Source of the DNA: an uncultured Alphaproteobacteria bacterium
GTDB taxonomy: Bacteria; Pseudomonadota; Alphaproteobacteria; Micropepsales; Micropepsaceae
Direction of reading: 5' to 3'
Assembly: GCA_902826695.1 (NCBI GenBank)
Contig: CADEFU010000004.1
Span: forward strand, 248,001-312,000
Length of the DNA: 64,000 nucleotides
The translations under genes were made by a program, and so were the position numbers. The notes beneath the pieces were generated by a model that did no database searches, was not told where the DNA came from, and worked only from the letters and a program-made list of their open reading frames with translations. Of this stretch, positions 1 to 7,814 are shown in pieces; the first letter of the stretch is position 1; every line of letters starts with the position of its first letter.

Positions 1-999
1 GTCGTTGATTTCCTTCACCTCGCCGATCAGGTTAGAGATCTTGCTTCCTGCCGCCACCTGCAGCCCTGCGGTTGTCGTAAAATGCTGCACCCAGTCATGG
101 CGGCTCTGCAGCTTCACATGCCCCGGCTTGAAGCCTGTGTTGATGATATCGCTCGTATCGACATCCTTCAGCAGCACCTGAAACCGGCTGTCACCGAAAT
201 ACATGGCGAGCGCCAAGATCAACGCTCGGTTTTCTTCAACCGGATCGCCAGACTGTGAGCGCTCCTGCGCGACCGAGAACAAAGGTCCCAAATACTCCGC
301 AAACGAAACCGGTGTCTTCGTCTGTGCCGTGCTGACCTGCGCAATCGTCAAATAGTAGGATCGGATAGCCTCGGCATTATCGAGTTGCATTGCCTTCACG
401 GTTGCCGCTTGCACGTCCGCGACGAGCCCCTCCGGCGGCTGCACGCCGACGGTGATCATGTCGCCGACGACCTCGACCGACTTCACGCTCGCGTAGATCG
501 GCTCGCCCTTGCCCTTGCCGATGAACCAATCGAGCAGATAGATGGCAACGGGCCGGATGATCCATCCTGGCACGCTAAGCGATCCCACCGACAAACTGGT
601 CACGTCCAACTCCTTGTCGGACGGCGCGATGCGGGCTTGCACATTCAGATAGCGCCCCAAGAACGTCTCCGGGATCGGCAGCTGCGCGGTGCCTTGAATC
701 ACAACATTGCCGTCCTCCGTCAGCACGCGCCCGTGCGCGGCGCCCACGCGCGACAACGCGGCACCCAGCGCCCCGCTGATCTCGCTGTCGCGCACGCTGA
801 TCGCAGTCGTCTGCCCGGCACCCATATTGCGCGGATCGAAGCGCCTCAAAATCTCGCCGGCACTCGCGCCCTCGAGTGTTTGCTGGTCGGCCTCGGTCAC
901 CAGCGGCGTCCGCTCGATGGAAATCAGCGGCAAATTGATCGGGCTCAAGCAAATGAGCGAAACAACGAGCCGAATGACATTCTTAAGAACGAAAAACAC
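1..999 (-). CDS. Membrane-anchored protein of unknown function, truncated by the window edge
   Basis: An open frame starts at a GTG (997-999) and runs off the left end without a stop; 333 codons are visible and the C-terminus is missing. AAAGGA lies seven bases before the GTG, which supports this start. Residues 1-26 form one hydrophobic segment (FFVLKNVIRLVVSLICLSP), so the protein is probably a single-pass inner-membrane or exported protein. A second hydrophobic patch, with PGWIIRPVAIYLLDWF, lies near residues 144-160. The rest is mixed soluble sequence without cysteine clusters or nucleotide-binding motifs. I do not recognise a family and assign no function. It is divergent from the ThDP enzyme at 1140, with 140 bp between them. 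Codon use matches the neighbours, with no sign of transfer. Confidence 0.7.
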   Translation of the reverse strand, partial: MFFVLKNVIRLVVSLICLSPINLPLISIERTPLVTEADQQTLEGASAGEILRRFDPRNMGAGQTTAISVRDSEISGALGAALSRVGAAHGRVLTEDGNVVIQGTAQLPIPETFLGRYLNVQARIAPSDKELDVTSLSVGSLSVPGWIIRPVAIYLLDWFIGKGKGEPIYASVKSVEVVGDMITVGVQPPEGLVADVQAATVKAMQLDNAEAIRSYYLTIAQVSTAQTKTPVSFAEYLGPLFSVAQERSQSGDPVEENRALILALAMYFGDSRFQVLLKDVDTSDIINTGFKPGHVKLQSRHDWVQHFTTTAGLQVAAGSKISNLIGEVKEIND

Positions 1000-1139
1000 G
1001 AAGCAGTCCTTTAGCAGTCTTCCGCAACGCTAAGGCCTGCGCCGCGGACACGCCACCAACCGCCAGGGGAGCACCTAGCTGTGGCGCTCAAATCCGCCGT
1101 TCGCTATCGTGCCGCGACAAATATCCCGAGGAGTCTGTC

Positions 1140-2696
1140 ATGAATGCCAGCGAAGCCGTCCTGCGCGAACTTGTGGAACTCGGCGTCGAGGTCTGCTTCG
1201 GCAACCCCGGAACCTCGGAAATGCACCTCGTCGCAAGCTTCGACCGGGTCGGCGGCATGCGCCCGATTCTCGGCCTGTTCGAGGGTGTGTGCACAGGCGC
1301 CGCCGACGGTTACGCGCGAATGGCTGGCAAGCCTGCCGCCACCCTCCTGCACCTGGGACCAGGCCTTGGGAACGGCTTTGCGAACATCCACAACGCAAGG
1401 CGCGGCCAGTCGCGAATGATCAATCTCGTCGGTGACCACGCAACCTATCACCGCAAATACGATGCCCCGCTCCAAAGCGACATCCACGCGATCGCAAAAC
1501 CTATCTCCGATTGGATCGGCGATCCGGTGTCGGGCGACGATGCGGTCGCAAAGACGCGCCAAGCGTTCGAAGTCGCCATGCGTCCGAACGGCGGGCTCGC
1601 GACACTGATCGTGCCCGCCGACGTGGCATGGTCGGAAATGCCGGCAGGCGCCAAATCTGCGCCCGCAAAACGCACTGCAGCGAAACCCGTCGACATGAAG
1701 CTCGTGCGCGACGCGGCAGCCGCCTTACGCTCGGGCGAGCCGTCGGTACTCCTCATCGGCGGCCATGCTGGCCTAGAGCGTCCGCTTGCACTCGCCGCTG
1801 CCATTGCCGAGAAGACGGGTGCAAAGCTCTTTGCCGACACGTTCGTTCCGCGCCTTGCGCGTGGCCGCGGCCGTGCCCGGCCGGACCGCGTCCCATACCT
1901 GGGCGAAATGGCCGTTATGATGATGCAGGGCTTCCGCCACGCCGTGATGGTTGGAACGAAGGCGCCGGTCGCCTTCTTCGCCTATCCGGGAAAGCCATCG
2001 ACCTTCCTTTCGCCGGACTGCAAAACCCATCAACCCTGGGACAGCGAAAACGATGTCATCGACGTCCTGACGGCACTTGCCGAAGAAGTCGGTGCCAAAG
2101 TGACGCCAATTGCGGCAAGCGGCGCGCTTCCCGACGTGCCCACCAGCGGCAAGCTCAACGTCCAAAGCTTCGGCGATGCGTTTGCGGCCTTGCTGCCCGA
2201 AGGGGCGATCGTTTCGGACGAAGCAATCACATCCGGCACCTGGGCGCAGATCGCCTCGCAAAGCGCCGCCCCACACGACTGGCTTGCCCTCACCGGTGGC
2301 GCGATCGGTGACGGCATTCCGATGGCCGTTGGGGCGGCCATTGCCTGCCCGGGGCGCCCCGTCGTCAACATCCAAGCCGACGGCAGTTCGATGTACACGA
2401 TCCAAGGCTTGTGGACCGCTGCGCGCGAAAACCTCCACGTCATCACGGTCCTGTTCAACAACAAGTCCTACGGCATCTTAAACATGGAACTCGACCGAGT
2501 CGGCGCAACCGCGCAGAGCGAACGCTCGCGCTCGCTCCTCTCGCTCGATAAACCCGTGATCGACTTTACGAGCCTCGGCCGCGCGCTCGGCGCTAACGCC
2601 GTGCGCGTGGACGATGCAGCCAGCTTCGCAACGGCGTTCAAGCGCGCCCTGGCGGAGACCGGCCGCCCGCACGTGATCGAAGCGATGATGAGCTGA
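1140..2696 (+). CDS. Thiamine-diphosphate-dependent acetolactate synthase large-subunit-like enzyme
   Basis: 518 residues with the three-domain layout of the ThDP decarboxylase/AHAS superfamily. The N-terminal PYR domain carries the conserved Glu in LFEGVCTGAADGYAR (near residue 48), which activates the cofactor. A central domain follows, then a C-terminal PP domain with the metal/diphosphate motif in variant form, ADGSSMYT followed about 25 residues later by FNNKSYGIL. The family covers acetolactate synthase-like, benzoylformate decarboxylase-like and related 2-oxoacid enzymes. Without a small subunit or biosynthetic neighbours I cannot name the substrate, and it is probably not the anabolic IlvB. 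GAGGAG lies 7 bases before the ATG. The gene stands alone, divergent from the truncated gene at 999. A strong hairpin lies 12 bases after the stop. Confidence 0.85.
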   Translation: MNASEAVLRELVELGVEVCFGNPGTSEMHLVASFDRVGGMRPILGLFEGVCTGAADGYARMAGKPAATLLHLGPGLGNGFANIHNARRGQSRMINLVGDHATYHRKYDAPLQSDIHAIAKPISDWIGDPVSGDDAVAKTRQAFEVAMRPNGGLATLIVPADVAWSEMPAGAKSAPAKRTAAKPVDMKLVRDAAAALRSGEPSVLLIGGHAGLERPLALAAAIAEKTGAKLFADTFVPRLARGRGRARPDRVPYLGEMAVMMMQGFRHAVMVGTKAPVAFFAYPGKPSTFLSPDCKTHQPWDSENDVIDVLTALAEEVGAKVTPIAASGALPDVPTSGKLNVQSFGDAFAALLPEGAIVSDEAITSGTWAQIASQSAAPHDWLALTGGAIGDGIPMAVGAAIACPGRPVVNIQADGSSMYTIQGLWTAARENLHVITVLFNNKSYGILNMELDRVGATAQSERSRSLLSLDKPVIDFTSLGRALGANAVRVDDAASFATAFKRALAETGRPHVIEAMMS

Positions 2697-2700
2697 CGCA

Positions 2701-2830
2701 ATAAAAAAGCGGCAGGTGCCGTTGGGGGCGAACACCTGCCGCATTCGGCGCCTAGGCGATGGGTTCGACGGGAACGCTTGGGTAGGGGGGCATCCCGTCT
2801 CTAGGCGCGAAAGAATCACTTCAGTGATCT
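2701..2830 (-). ncRNA. Candidate structured small RNA with C-rich loops and its own terminator
   Basis: Read on the minus strand, this gap holds a compact series of hairpins. An outer stem pairs 2801-2811 with 2744-2755 (TTCGCGCCTAG with CTAGGCGCCGAA, one bulged C). Inside it, 2793-2799 pairs with 2767-2773 (GACGGGA with TCCCGTC), exposing a loop that contains CCCCCCTACCC. A perfect 10-bp terminator stem follows (2733-2742 with 2709-2718), whose loop contains CGCCCCC, then a run of six U (2703-2708). A further small palindrome, 2815-2828, lies at the 5' end. A GCTAGA box at 2834-2839 resembles the Caulobacter-type -10, but the only -35-like TTGACC (2862-2867) is 22 bases away, so the start point is uncertain. 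Several alphaproteobacterial sRNAs use C-rich loops to bind ribosome-binding sites; that role here is inference. Confidence 0.55.
2702..2742 (-). terminator. Intrinsic terminator facing leftwards
   Basis: GCGGCAGGTG (2709-2718) and CACCTGCCGC (2733-2742) form a perfect 10-bp stem with a 14-base loop. On the minus strand it is followed by a run of six U (2703-2708). On the plus strand no T-run follows, so it fits a minus-strand transcript better than the ThDP-enzyme gene ending at 2696. No minus-strand protein gene lies upstream for more than 1.3 kb, which is why a small RNA is proposed. Confidence 0.7.
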
Positions 2831-3125
2831 GACTCTAGCAGCCGCGACGGATCGTAATAGTGGTCAACTGCTGGCGATGCCGGTGACAGTATGGAAAACT
2901 CGACCATCGACCGGCCGGTCCAACACGCCAATCTGCACGCGACCACAACCTACGATGAGAATATCAAACGCATCGCACAGAAGTCTCAGCACTATGATAA
3001 GCGAGAAATTCCATACGATTCTTCAAGACGCGGCGTTTGCAAACCACCCAACCTCTGCCAATCTCTCAATCTGAAGGTGCAGAACCGGTCCAAGACGCAC
3101 CGGTCAGACAGCGAAGGTTTTCCAC
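2831..3125. other. Intergenic stretch before the membrane protein at 3126
   Basis: About 300 bp between the sRNA candidate and the gene at 3126. It contains the candidate minus-strand promoter elements (GCTAGA at 2834-2839, TTGACC at 2862-2867) and an imperfect direct repeat, CCGGTCCAAcACGC near 2925 and CCGGTCCAAgACGC near 3087. Short open frames cross it, but none has a convincing ribosome-binding site, and the longest runs out of frame into the real gene at 3126. I see no other RNA gene or protein gene here. Confidence 0.5.
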
Positions 3126-4103
3126 ATGAATGTGTCCCCGAGCACGCACTTCGAAGCCTCACCGCAGCTGACTACGCTCTGGATTGCGGCGTCCATCATC
3201 TCCATAGCCGCCGTTGCCGTCGCCCCGATCGCCGCCTTTGTGCTCATGATCAGCGCCTTTGGCCTCCCCCACGTCCTTTACGAGCTGCGCTACGTGGATG
3301 AACGATTCAGCGCCCGGATCCCGCGCCGGCCCCTAGCCGCCATCGGAGCTCTGGTCGGCTTGATCGCAGCCGCGCGCATCGCGAACGGCCTCCACCTCGT
3401 CATGGGCGAGGCCTTCCTCTGGATCGAGCTCGGCCTCGGCGCCCTGCTCGCCTTCACCGCTACGCTGCTTATGCGAAACAACAAGCTCCTCGGCGCCGCC
3501 ATCGGCGTCGCGTTCGCGCTGGGTGCGGTCTTCGCGCCCATACCCACGTTTCTGGTCTGGGCCTGGCTCCACAACCTCACGCCGCTAGGTTTCGTTGCGG
3601 AAATCACCGAGGGCGATGAGCGCCGCCGCTGGCTCCTCCTTCTCTCGATTCCCTTCTTCGTCCTACCGGCCTTGGTTGCGACGGGCATCTTTCACACCCT
3701 TGCCAACACGCTTTTCCAAGTGGCCGAACTTCAGTGGACGTCAGTGTTCGGCGCTGGCGACAAGCCCCTGCTCTCGTTCCTGCCCGCGGAATCGACCGAT
3801 CTCAACCTCTTCTCGGCTGCGGTCGTGGCGCAGACAATGCACTACGTCGCCGTCATTGTGCTCCTGCCGCAGCTTTTGAAAGCCAAGCAGCCGGCCGCCA
3901 CCAACACGGTCGTGCCGTGGCCGAGCTGGCCGGTCTTCGCCGCCGGCGTCTCCACCATCGCCGCCATCGCATTCGGCATCTATGCCGTGAGCTACACCGA
4001 TGCCCGCGCAGCATACGGCGTTGCCGCCGCTATCCACGCATGGATCGAGCTACCCATCCTACTGCTGGCGATTGGCTCCGGATTCACGTCAGCGCGTAGA
4101 TAG
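3126..4103 (+). CDS. Polytopic membrane protein with conserved-looking histidines, possible distant Brp/Blh relative
   Basis: 325 residues, about eight to nine predicted membrane segments, and short loops. Several histidines sit at or inside membrane segments: GLPHVLYELRYVDERF near residue 47, WLHNLTP near 148, TMHYVAV near 240 and IHAWIELPI near the C-terminus. Brp/Blh carotene dioxygenases also have four membrane-embedded histidines, the first in a G-x-P-H context, that bind iron. The match here is only by pattern, so an oxygenase role is a hypothesis. No carotenoid gene is nearby. AAGG eight bases before the ATG supports the start. The 3' end overlaps the convergent small membrane gene at 4084 by 20 bp. 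Confidence 0.7.
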   Translation: MNVSPSTHFEASPQLTTLWIAASIISIAAVAVAPIAAFVLMISAFGLPHVLYELRYVDERFSARIPRRPLAAIGALVGLIAAARIANGLHLVMGEAFLWIELGLGALLAFTATLLMRNNKLLGAAIGVAFALGAVFAPIPTFLVWAWLHNLTPLGFVAEITEGDERRRWLLLLSIPFFVLPALVATGIFHTLANTLFQVAELQWTSVFGAGDKPLLSFLPAESTDLNLFSAAVVAQTMHYVAVIVLLPQLLKAKQPAATNTVVPWPSWPVFAAGVSTIAAIAFGIYAVSYTDARAAYGVAAAIHAWIELPILLLAIGSGFTSARR

Positions 4104-4428
4104 CCTCGCCACCCCACCACGACGCTGCATTCGCCATCACCGACAGCAACGCAGCCTCATCCCACCGCGGCGTCGCAACGATCCGGTAAGCGAAAACTTC
4201 AGCCGCAATCACGCACGCCTCAAGTAACGGCGTCGCCATGGGGCCGACCGCGCCTTGCGCATCCCAAAACACGGCCCAGAGAATGGGGTGTGTCACAGTA
4301 GTACCGGCGACAGCCGCGACTGCACAAAGCCACCACACACGAGCCATCGCAGGCGCCATGATCCCGGCCACGGACGCCTCAATCGCATAGGTAAGCGCCA
4401 TCGCCTCAAGCTGCGTCAACGCTTCCAC
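4084..4428 (-). CDS. Small integral membrane protein of unknown function
   Basis: 114 residues with about three to four hydrophobic segments and a short THPILWAVFW motif. The start codon overlaps the end of murJ by 13 bases, so the gene is probably translated from the murJ transcript. The stop lies 20 bp inside the convergent gene at 3126-4103. There are no catalytic motifs and I do not recognise the family. The double overlap and the clear membrane-protein hydrophobicity argue that it is real rather than a chance frame. A link to lipid II export is not supported beyond the shared transcript. Confidence 0.6.
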   Translation of the reverse strand: MEALTQLEAMALTYAIEASVAGIMAPAMARVWWLCAVAAVAGTTVTHPILWAVFWDAQGAVGPMATPLLEACVIAAEVFAYRIVATPRWDEAALLSVMANAASWWGGEAIYALT

Positions 4429-5924
4429 CCGAACCCGAGCAGCGCGACGCCATAGCTCACGAGTGCAACGATTCCGATTGCACCAAGCAAGATTTCAGCC
4501 CTCAGGTACGCGACACCGGCAAGCAGACTGCCAAGTGGAGCCGACACGAGGTAGACGACAGCCGTCGCATAAGCCGCTGCAAGTACGATCCGCGGTGCCA
4601 GTCTCACCAACCGCTCGTCGAGCTTGAACAAGCCCCGAGATGCTGCGACCGCCGCCAACACCACGAAATTGACCCACGCGCCGGCGGCGGTGCCCAACGC
4701 CAGGCCTGAGGCGCCGAACGCTAGCCCAAAGACCAGCGCAAATTTGACACCGAGATTGATCACGATCGACACCACCGTCGCAACAACCGGTGTCGTCGTG
4801 TCGCCGCGCGCATGGAATAGCGGCGTCACCGTCCGAAGCAGAACGAATGCAGGCAAGCCGATGGCATAAGCCGTCAGCACAGCAGCAGCCGCTTCCGCCG
4901 CCTGCACATCGAACGCACCGCGCGCAAATAGCCCGCGCATGATCGTCTCCGGTGCGGCAAAAAACATGACGAGACAGGGCAACGTCAGCAGCAAACCGAT
5001 CTCGGTCGCCCGGTTGAATGCATGTGCCGCCTTCGCGTCCTCTCCCGCGGCAAGCGCGCGCGAAAGTTCGGGCAGAAGCACGGTACCAAGCGCCACACCG
5101 ACGACGCCGATCGGCAGCTGGTTCACCCGATCCGCGTAGTAAAGCGCCGTCGGCTCACCCACCGCCAGAAAGCTGACCAGGATCGTGTCGGCGAAAAGTG
5201 CGATCTGAACGCCGGACGCGCCCAGCGCCGCCGGCCCAAACCTGACCGCAAACTGCCGCACGTCCGCCGTCAGCTTCGGCCACATTGGCATCACCGGCAG
5301 CCCCTTTCGCGCCGTCGCATAGAGCAACAGCGCAAGCTCGCCCGCCCCGCCGACGAATACGCCCCACGCCGCCGCATGCGCCCCCGTCGGAAACAGGAAC
5401 GCAACGCTTAACGTCGCGATCATGGAGAGGTTGAGCAACACGGGCGCGGCCGCCGCCGGCCAAAATGTTTTCTCGGCGTTCAACGTGTCGCCCAGATGGG
5501 TCACGATGGCCAAACACAAGAGATAGGCAAACGTGATCCGCGTGAGTTCAACCGCAAGTGCCATCTGGTCGGGTCGCTCGACAAATCCCGGAGCCAGCGC
5601 CGCAACCACCCATGGCATGAAAATCAAAGCTGCCGCCAAGATCACGAGTTGAATCGCGATCTGCCATCCCATCATATTGCGCGCGAAGTTTCGCGACGCC
5701 TCCCCGCCCTCCTTACGCAGCGACGCGTAAAGCGGGATGAACGCCGCGTTGTAGGCGCCCTCTGCGAAGATTGCACGCAAGTGGTTGGGCAACCGGAACG
5801 CGATCACGAACGCATCCGATAGAAGCCCCTTACCCAGGACCGACGCCATGAAGATGTCGCGTGCGAACCCCGCAACCCGGCTGAGCAGCGTAAATCCGCT
5901 GACCGAAAGCAAAGAACGAAGCAT
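4416..5924 (-). CDS. murJ: Lipid II flippase MurJ
   Basis: 502 residues, the usual length for MurJ/MviN, with about 14 membrane segments of the MOP exporter fold. The N-terminus (SVSGFTLLSRVAGFARDIFM) carries the Arg residues that line the MurJ cavity. The conserved NLRAIFAEG-type loop is present as NHLRAIFAEGAYNAAFIPLY. In this family the protein flips undecaprenyl-PP-MurNAc-peptide-GlcNAc across the inner membrane for peptidoglycan synthesis. The gene overlaps the small membrane gene downstream (4084-4428) by 13 bases and ends 33 bases short of the hydrolase gene at 5958-6623, which lies on the same strand upstream, so all may share a transcript. Confidence 0.95.
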   Translation of the reverse strand: MLRSLLSVSGFTLLSRVAGFARDIFMASVLGKGLLSDAFVIAFRLPNHLRAIFAEGAYNAAFIPLYASLRKEGGEASRNFARNMMGWQIAIQLVILAAALIFMPWVVAALAPGFVERPDQMALAVELTRITFAYLLCLAIVTHLGDTLNAEKTFWPAAAAPVLLNLSMIATLSVAFLFPTGAHAAAWGVFVGGAGELALLLYATARKGLPVMPMWPKLTADVRQFAVRFGPAALGASGVQIALFADTILVSFLAVGEPTALYYADRVNQLPIGVVGVALGTVLLPELSRALAAGEDAKAAHAFNRATEIGLLLTLPCLVMFFAAPETIMRGLFARGAFDVQAAEAAAAVLTAYAIGLPAFVLLRTVTPLFHARGDTTTPVVATVVSIVINLGVKFALVFGLAFGASGLALGTAAGAWVNFVVLAAVAASRGLFKLDERLVRLAPRIVLAAAYATAVVYLVSAPLGSLLAGVAYLRAEILLGAIGIVALVSYGVALLGFGWKR

Positions 5925-5957
5925 CTACCACCGAATCCCGACAGCGGGGCGCCCTGA

Positions 5958-6623
5958 TTACAGCTTCCCCGCCCACGCGGCAAACGCGTCCAAAATCTCG
6001 CGTCTTACGTCATCGTCCCGCCGCCCGGACCGTGCCGGCACGTGAAAGGAGTGATCGGCATTCTCGACCAAGTGCAATGTCGCCGATTTCCCGAGCTTCT
6101 TGACCAAGGGCTTCAGCAAGGACATGTCCGCCAGCGCATCGCGCGTCCCCTGCAGAAACAGCATCCGCACTCGCACATCGAAGAGGTGCGCCGCACGCTC
6201 ATCCGACGGCGTGCCCGCCGCATGCAATGGAAACCCGAAGAACGCGAGCCCCTTAACCCCGAGCGGCTCCAACGCCTCAGCTTGCGACGTCATTCGCCCG
6301 CCGAACGACTTCCCACCCGCAATCAGCGGCAAACCCGGCAGCATCGCGCGCGCCTTCGCAACGGCCGCCCTGACCGCCGAATGCGCCACTTTGGGCGTGT
6401 CAGGACGCTTTGACCCTTGTTCCATGTAAGGAAACTGGTAGCGCAACGTCGCCACGCCCCTGACGCCAAGGTCGCCGGCCACAGCCTCCATGAACGCATG
6501 TGTCATGCCCGCGCCTGCGCCATGTGCGAACACGTAGCAAGCGCGAGCCGAAGGTGGCGCCACCAACAAACCCGACACGCGGGTGGTACGAACCTCGATA
6601 CTGACCGGCTTAGGGCGCACCAT
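5958..6623 (-). CDS. Alpha/beta hydrolase of the KANL3/Tex30-like family
   Basis: 221 residues from the ATG at 6623. The nucleophile elbow is GGKSFGGRM, with a Ser nucleophile. The oxyanion region has AHGAGAGMTH near residue 30, the acid is probably Asp in QGTRDALADM, and the catalytic His is in NADHSFHVP. The family consists of small dienelactone-hydrolase-like proteins without a lid, mostly of unknown substrate. An open frame extends nearly 100 codons further upstream, but that part is Arg/Ser-rich shadow of the next gene, so I take the inner ATG, which overlaps the end of the upstream gene by 14 bases. This suggests co-translation with the paraoxonase-like gene. Confidence 0.85.
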   Translation of the reverse strand: MVRPKPVSIEVRTTRVSGLLVAPPSARACYVFAHGAGAGMTHAFMEAVAGDLGVRGVATLRYQFPYMEQGSKRPDTPKVAHSAVRAAVAKARAMLPGLPLIAGGKSFGGRMTSQAEALEPLGVKGLAFFGFPLHAAGTPSDERAAHLFDVRVRMLFLQGTRDALADMSLLKPLVKKLGKSATLHLVENADHSFHVPARSGRRDDDVRREILDAFAAWAGKL

Positions 6624-7698
6624 CCCACACACAATCGACGATCTTCGGTTCGAAGATCGCGCCGATGAGCAACCGCTTGTCGACACTCGCGCCAACGCTC
6701 GCGCCCGAGATCTCCTCACCCGTGTTGTAGTAGATCGTTTGCGGCGCGAAACCGCCCTTCCCGTCCCCACGCAGATGCACGATGTGACTCGGCGAGAGCT
6801 TGGTGGCGTCGCCAAAATGCTCGAGCAATGGGAAAATCTTGGAATGCACGCCAAGCAGCAGGTCACCATTCGCCAGAACATCGAGGTTGTCCGCAAACCC
6901 CGGAACCACAACCGCTGCCCGTTGCTTCAACGCGCCCGTCGCTGCGTCGCGGTCGTACACATAGACCGTGCGCTCCGACCCCGCGGAAACATATAGGGAC
7001 CGACCATCCGCGCTGACGTTGATGCCGTTCGATCCGCCCAAGCCGCTAAGCGCCGTCGCGAACTTGGCGCCGTCGAAGTACTGCACCGTGGTCAGACGCA
7101 GGCGAAGATAGTCCTCAGCAGTGCGCTGCCACCCCGAAACGTTCGCATGGTCGTTCGTCACGTAGAATGCGTCCGCCCCAACGCCCACCAGATCGTTCGG
7201 CGAAACCATCTCCGGCCCCGCAACCGTGCGCCGATGCGTAAGGGTAGAGCCAGCGACGTCGAACACCTCGACCGTATGCTTGCCACCCGCATGGCTTATG
7301 ACGAACAGCGTCTTGCGCCCATCCGCGCCCCGGTAGAGGCTGATCCCGTGCGGCCAGAATCCTTCCGGCAGCATTGTCGCGGTCGCATCGACCGGCTGTG
7401 CATCCGTCGCGTTCAAATCGTAAGTCCAAATCGCGCCGCGCACATTCCTCGGGTCCGGAGCCGCACCCGCGCCCAGCGCTCGCCGGCGGTCGTACCCCGC
7501 CAGATAGGCGAGCTTAGTCTCCCCATCGATCGCCAAGTCCTCAACACCGACGATCCCGCCGCCGTTGACCTGGCGGCACGCGCCGACGCTGGCGGGCTTG
7601 ATATCCAAGAACACGCCTGCAGCCTGAAGGAAGAAGTAAACCCAAGCCCCGAACGCAACCAACAAGACCAGAAAGAGCCACTTCAAGAACCTACCCAT
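6610..7698 (-). CDS. SMP-30/paraoxonase-like beta-propeller, membrane-anchored
   Basis: 362 residues from the ATG at 7698, with AAGGGAG eight bases upstream. A GTG at 7707 lies inside that ribosome-binding site and is rejected. One N-terminal membrane segment (FLKWLFLVLLVAFGAWVYFF) anchors it, and the rest should be periplasmic. Motifs of the arylesterase/paraoxonase and SMP-30 propellers are visible: GVEDLAID, PHGISLY, SPNDLVG, VTNDHANVSG, FADNLDVL and EEISGASVG. Their Asn/Asp residues bind calcium in paraoxonases. A lactonase or arylesterase activity is likely by family; the substrate is unknown. It is co-transcribed with the hydrolase at 5958 and divergent from the ATP-grasp/M32 fusion. 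Confidence 0.8.
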   Translation of the reverse strand: MGRFLKWLFLVLLVAFGAWVYFFLQAAGVFLDIKPASVGACRQVNGGGIVGVEDLAIDGETKLAYLAGYDRRRALGAGAAPDPRNVRGAIWTYDLNATDAQPVDATATMLPEGFWPHGISLYRGADGRKTLFVISHAGGKHTVEVFDVAGSTLTHRRTVAGPEMVSPNDLVGVGADAFYVTNDHANVSGWQRTAEDYLRLRLTTVQYFDGAKFATALSGLGGSNGINVSADGRSLYVSAGSERTVYVYDRDAATGALKQRAAVVVPGFADNLDVLANGDLLLGVHSKIFPLLEHFGDATKLSPSHIVHLRGDGKGGFAPQTIYYNTGEEISGASVGASVDKRLLIGAIFEPKIVDCVWDGAP

Positions 7699-7814
7699 GC
7701 GTCCCACTCCCTTAGCCGCGTGGCCGAAACTAGCAGCGAAAAACCAACCCGTGACGGGTCCAATTGGCGCATGCTAACCGTTGCCCCCTGAACCGCGGGA
7801 AACACGGAAACAGT

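Noticed and set aside
2891-3301. A 136-codon plus-strand frame before the membrane protein
   Set aside because: Its second half is the real gene at 3126 read in another frame, and it has no ribosome-binding site.
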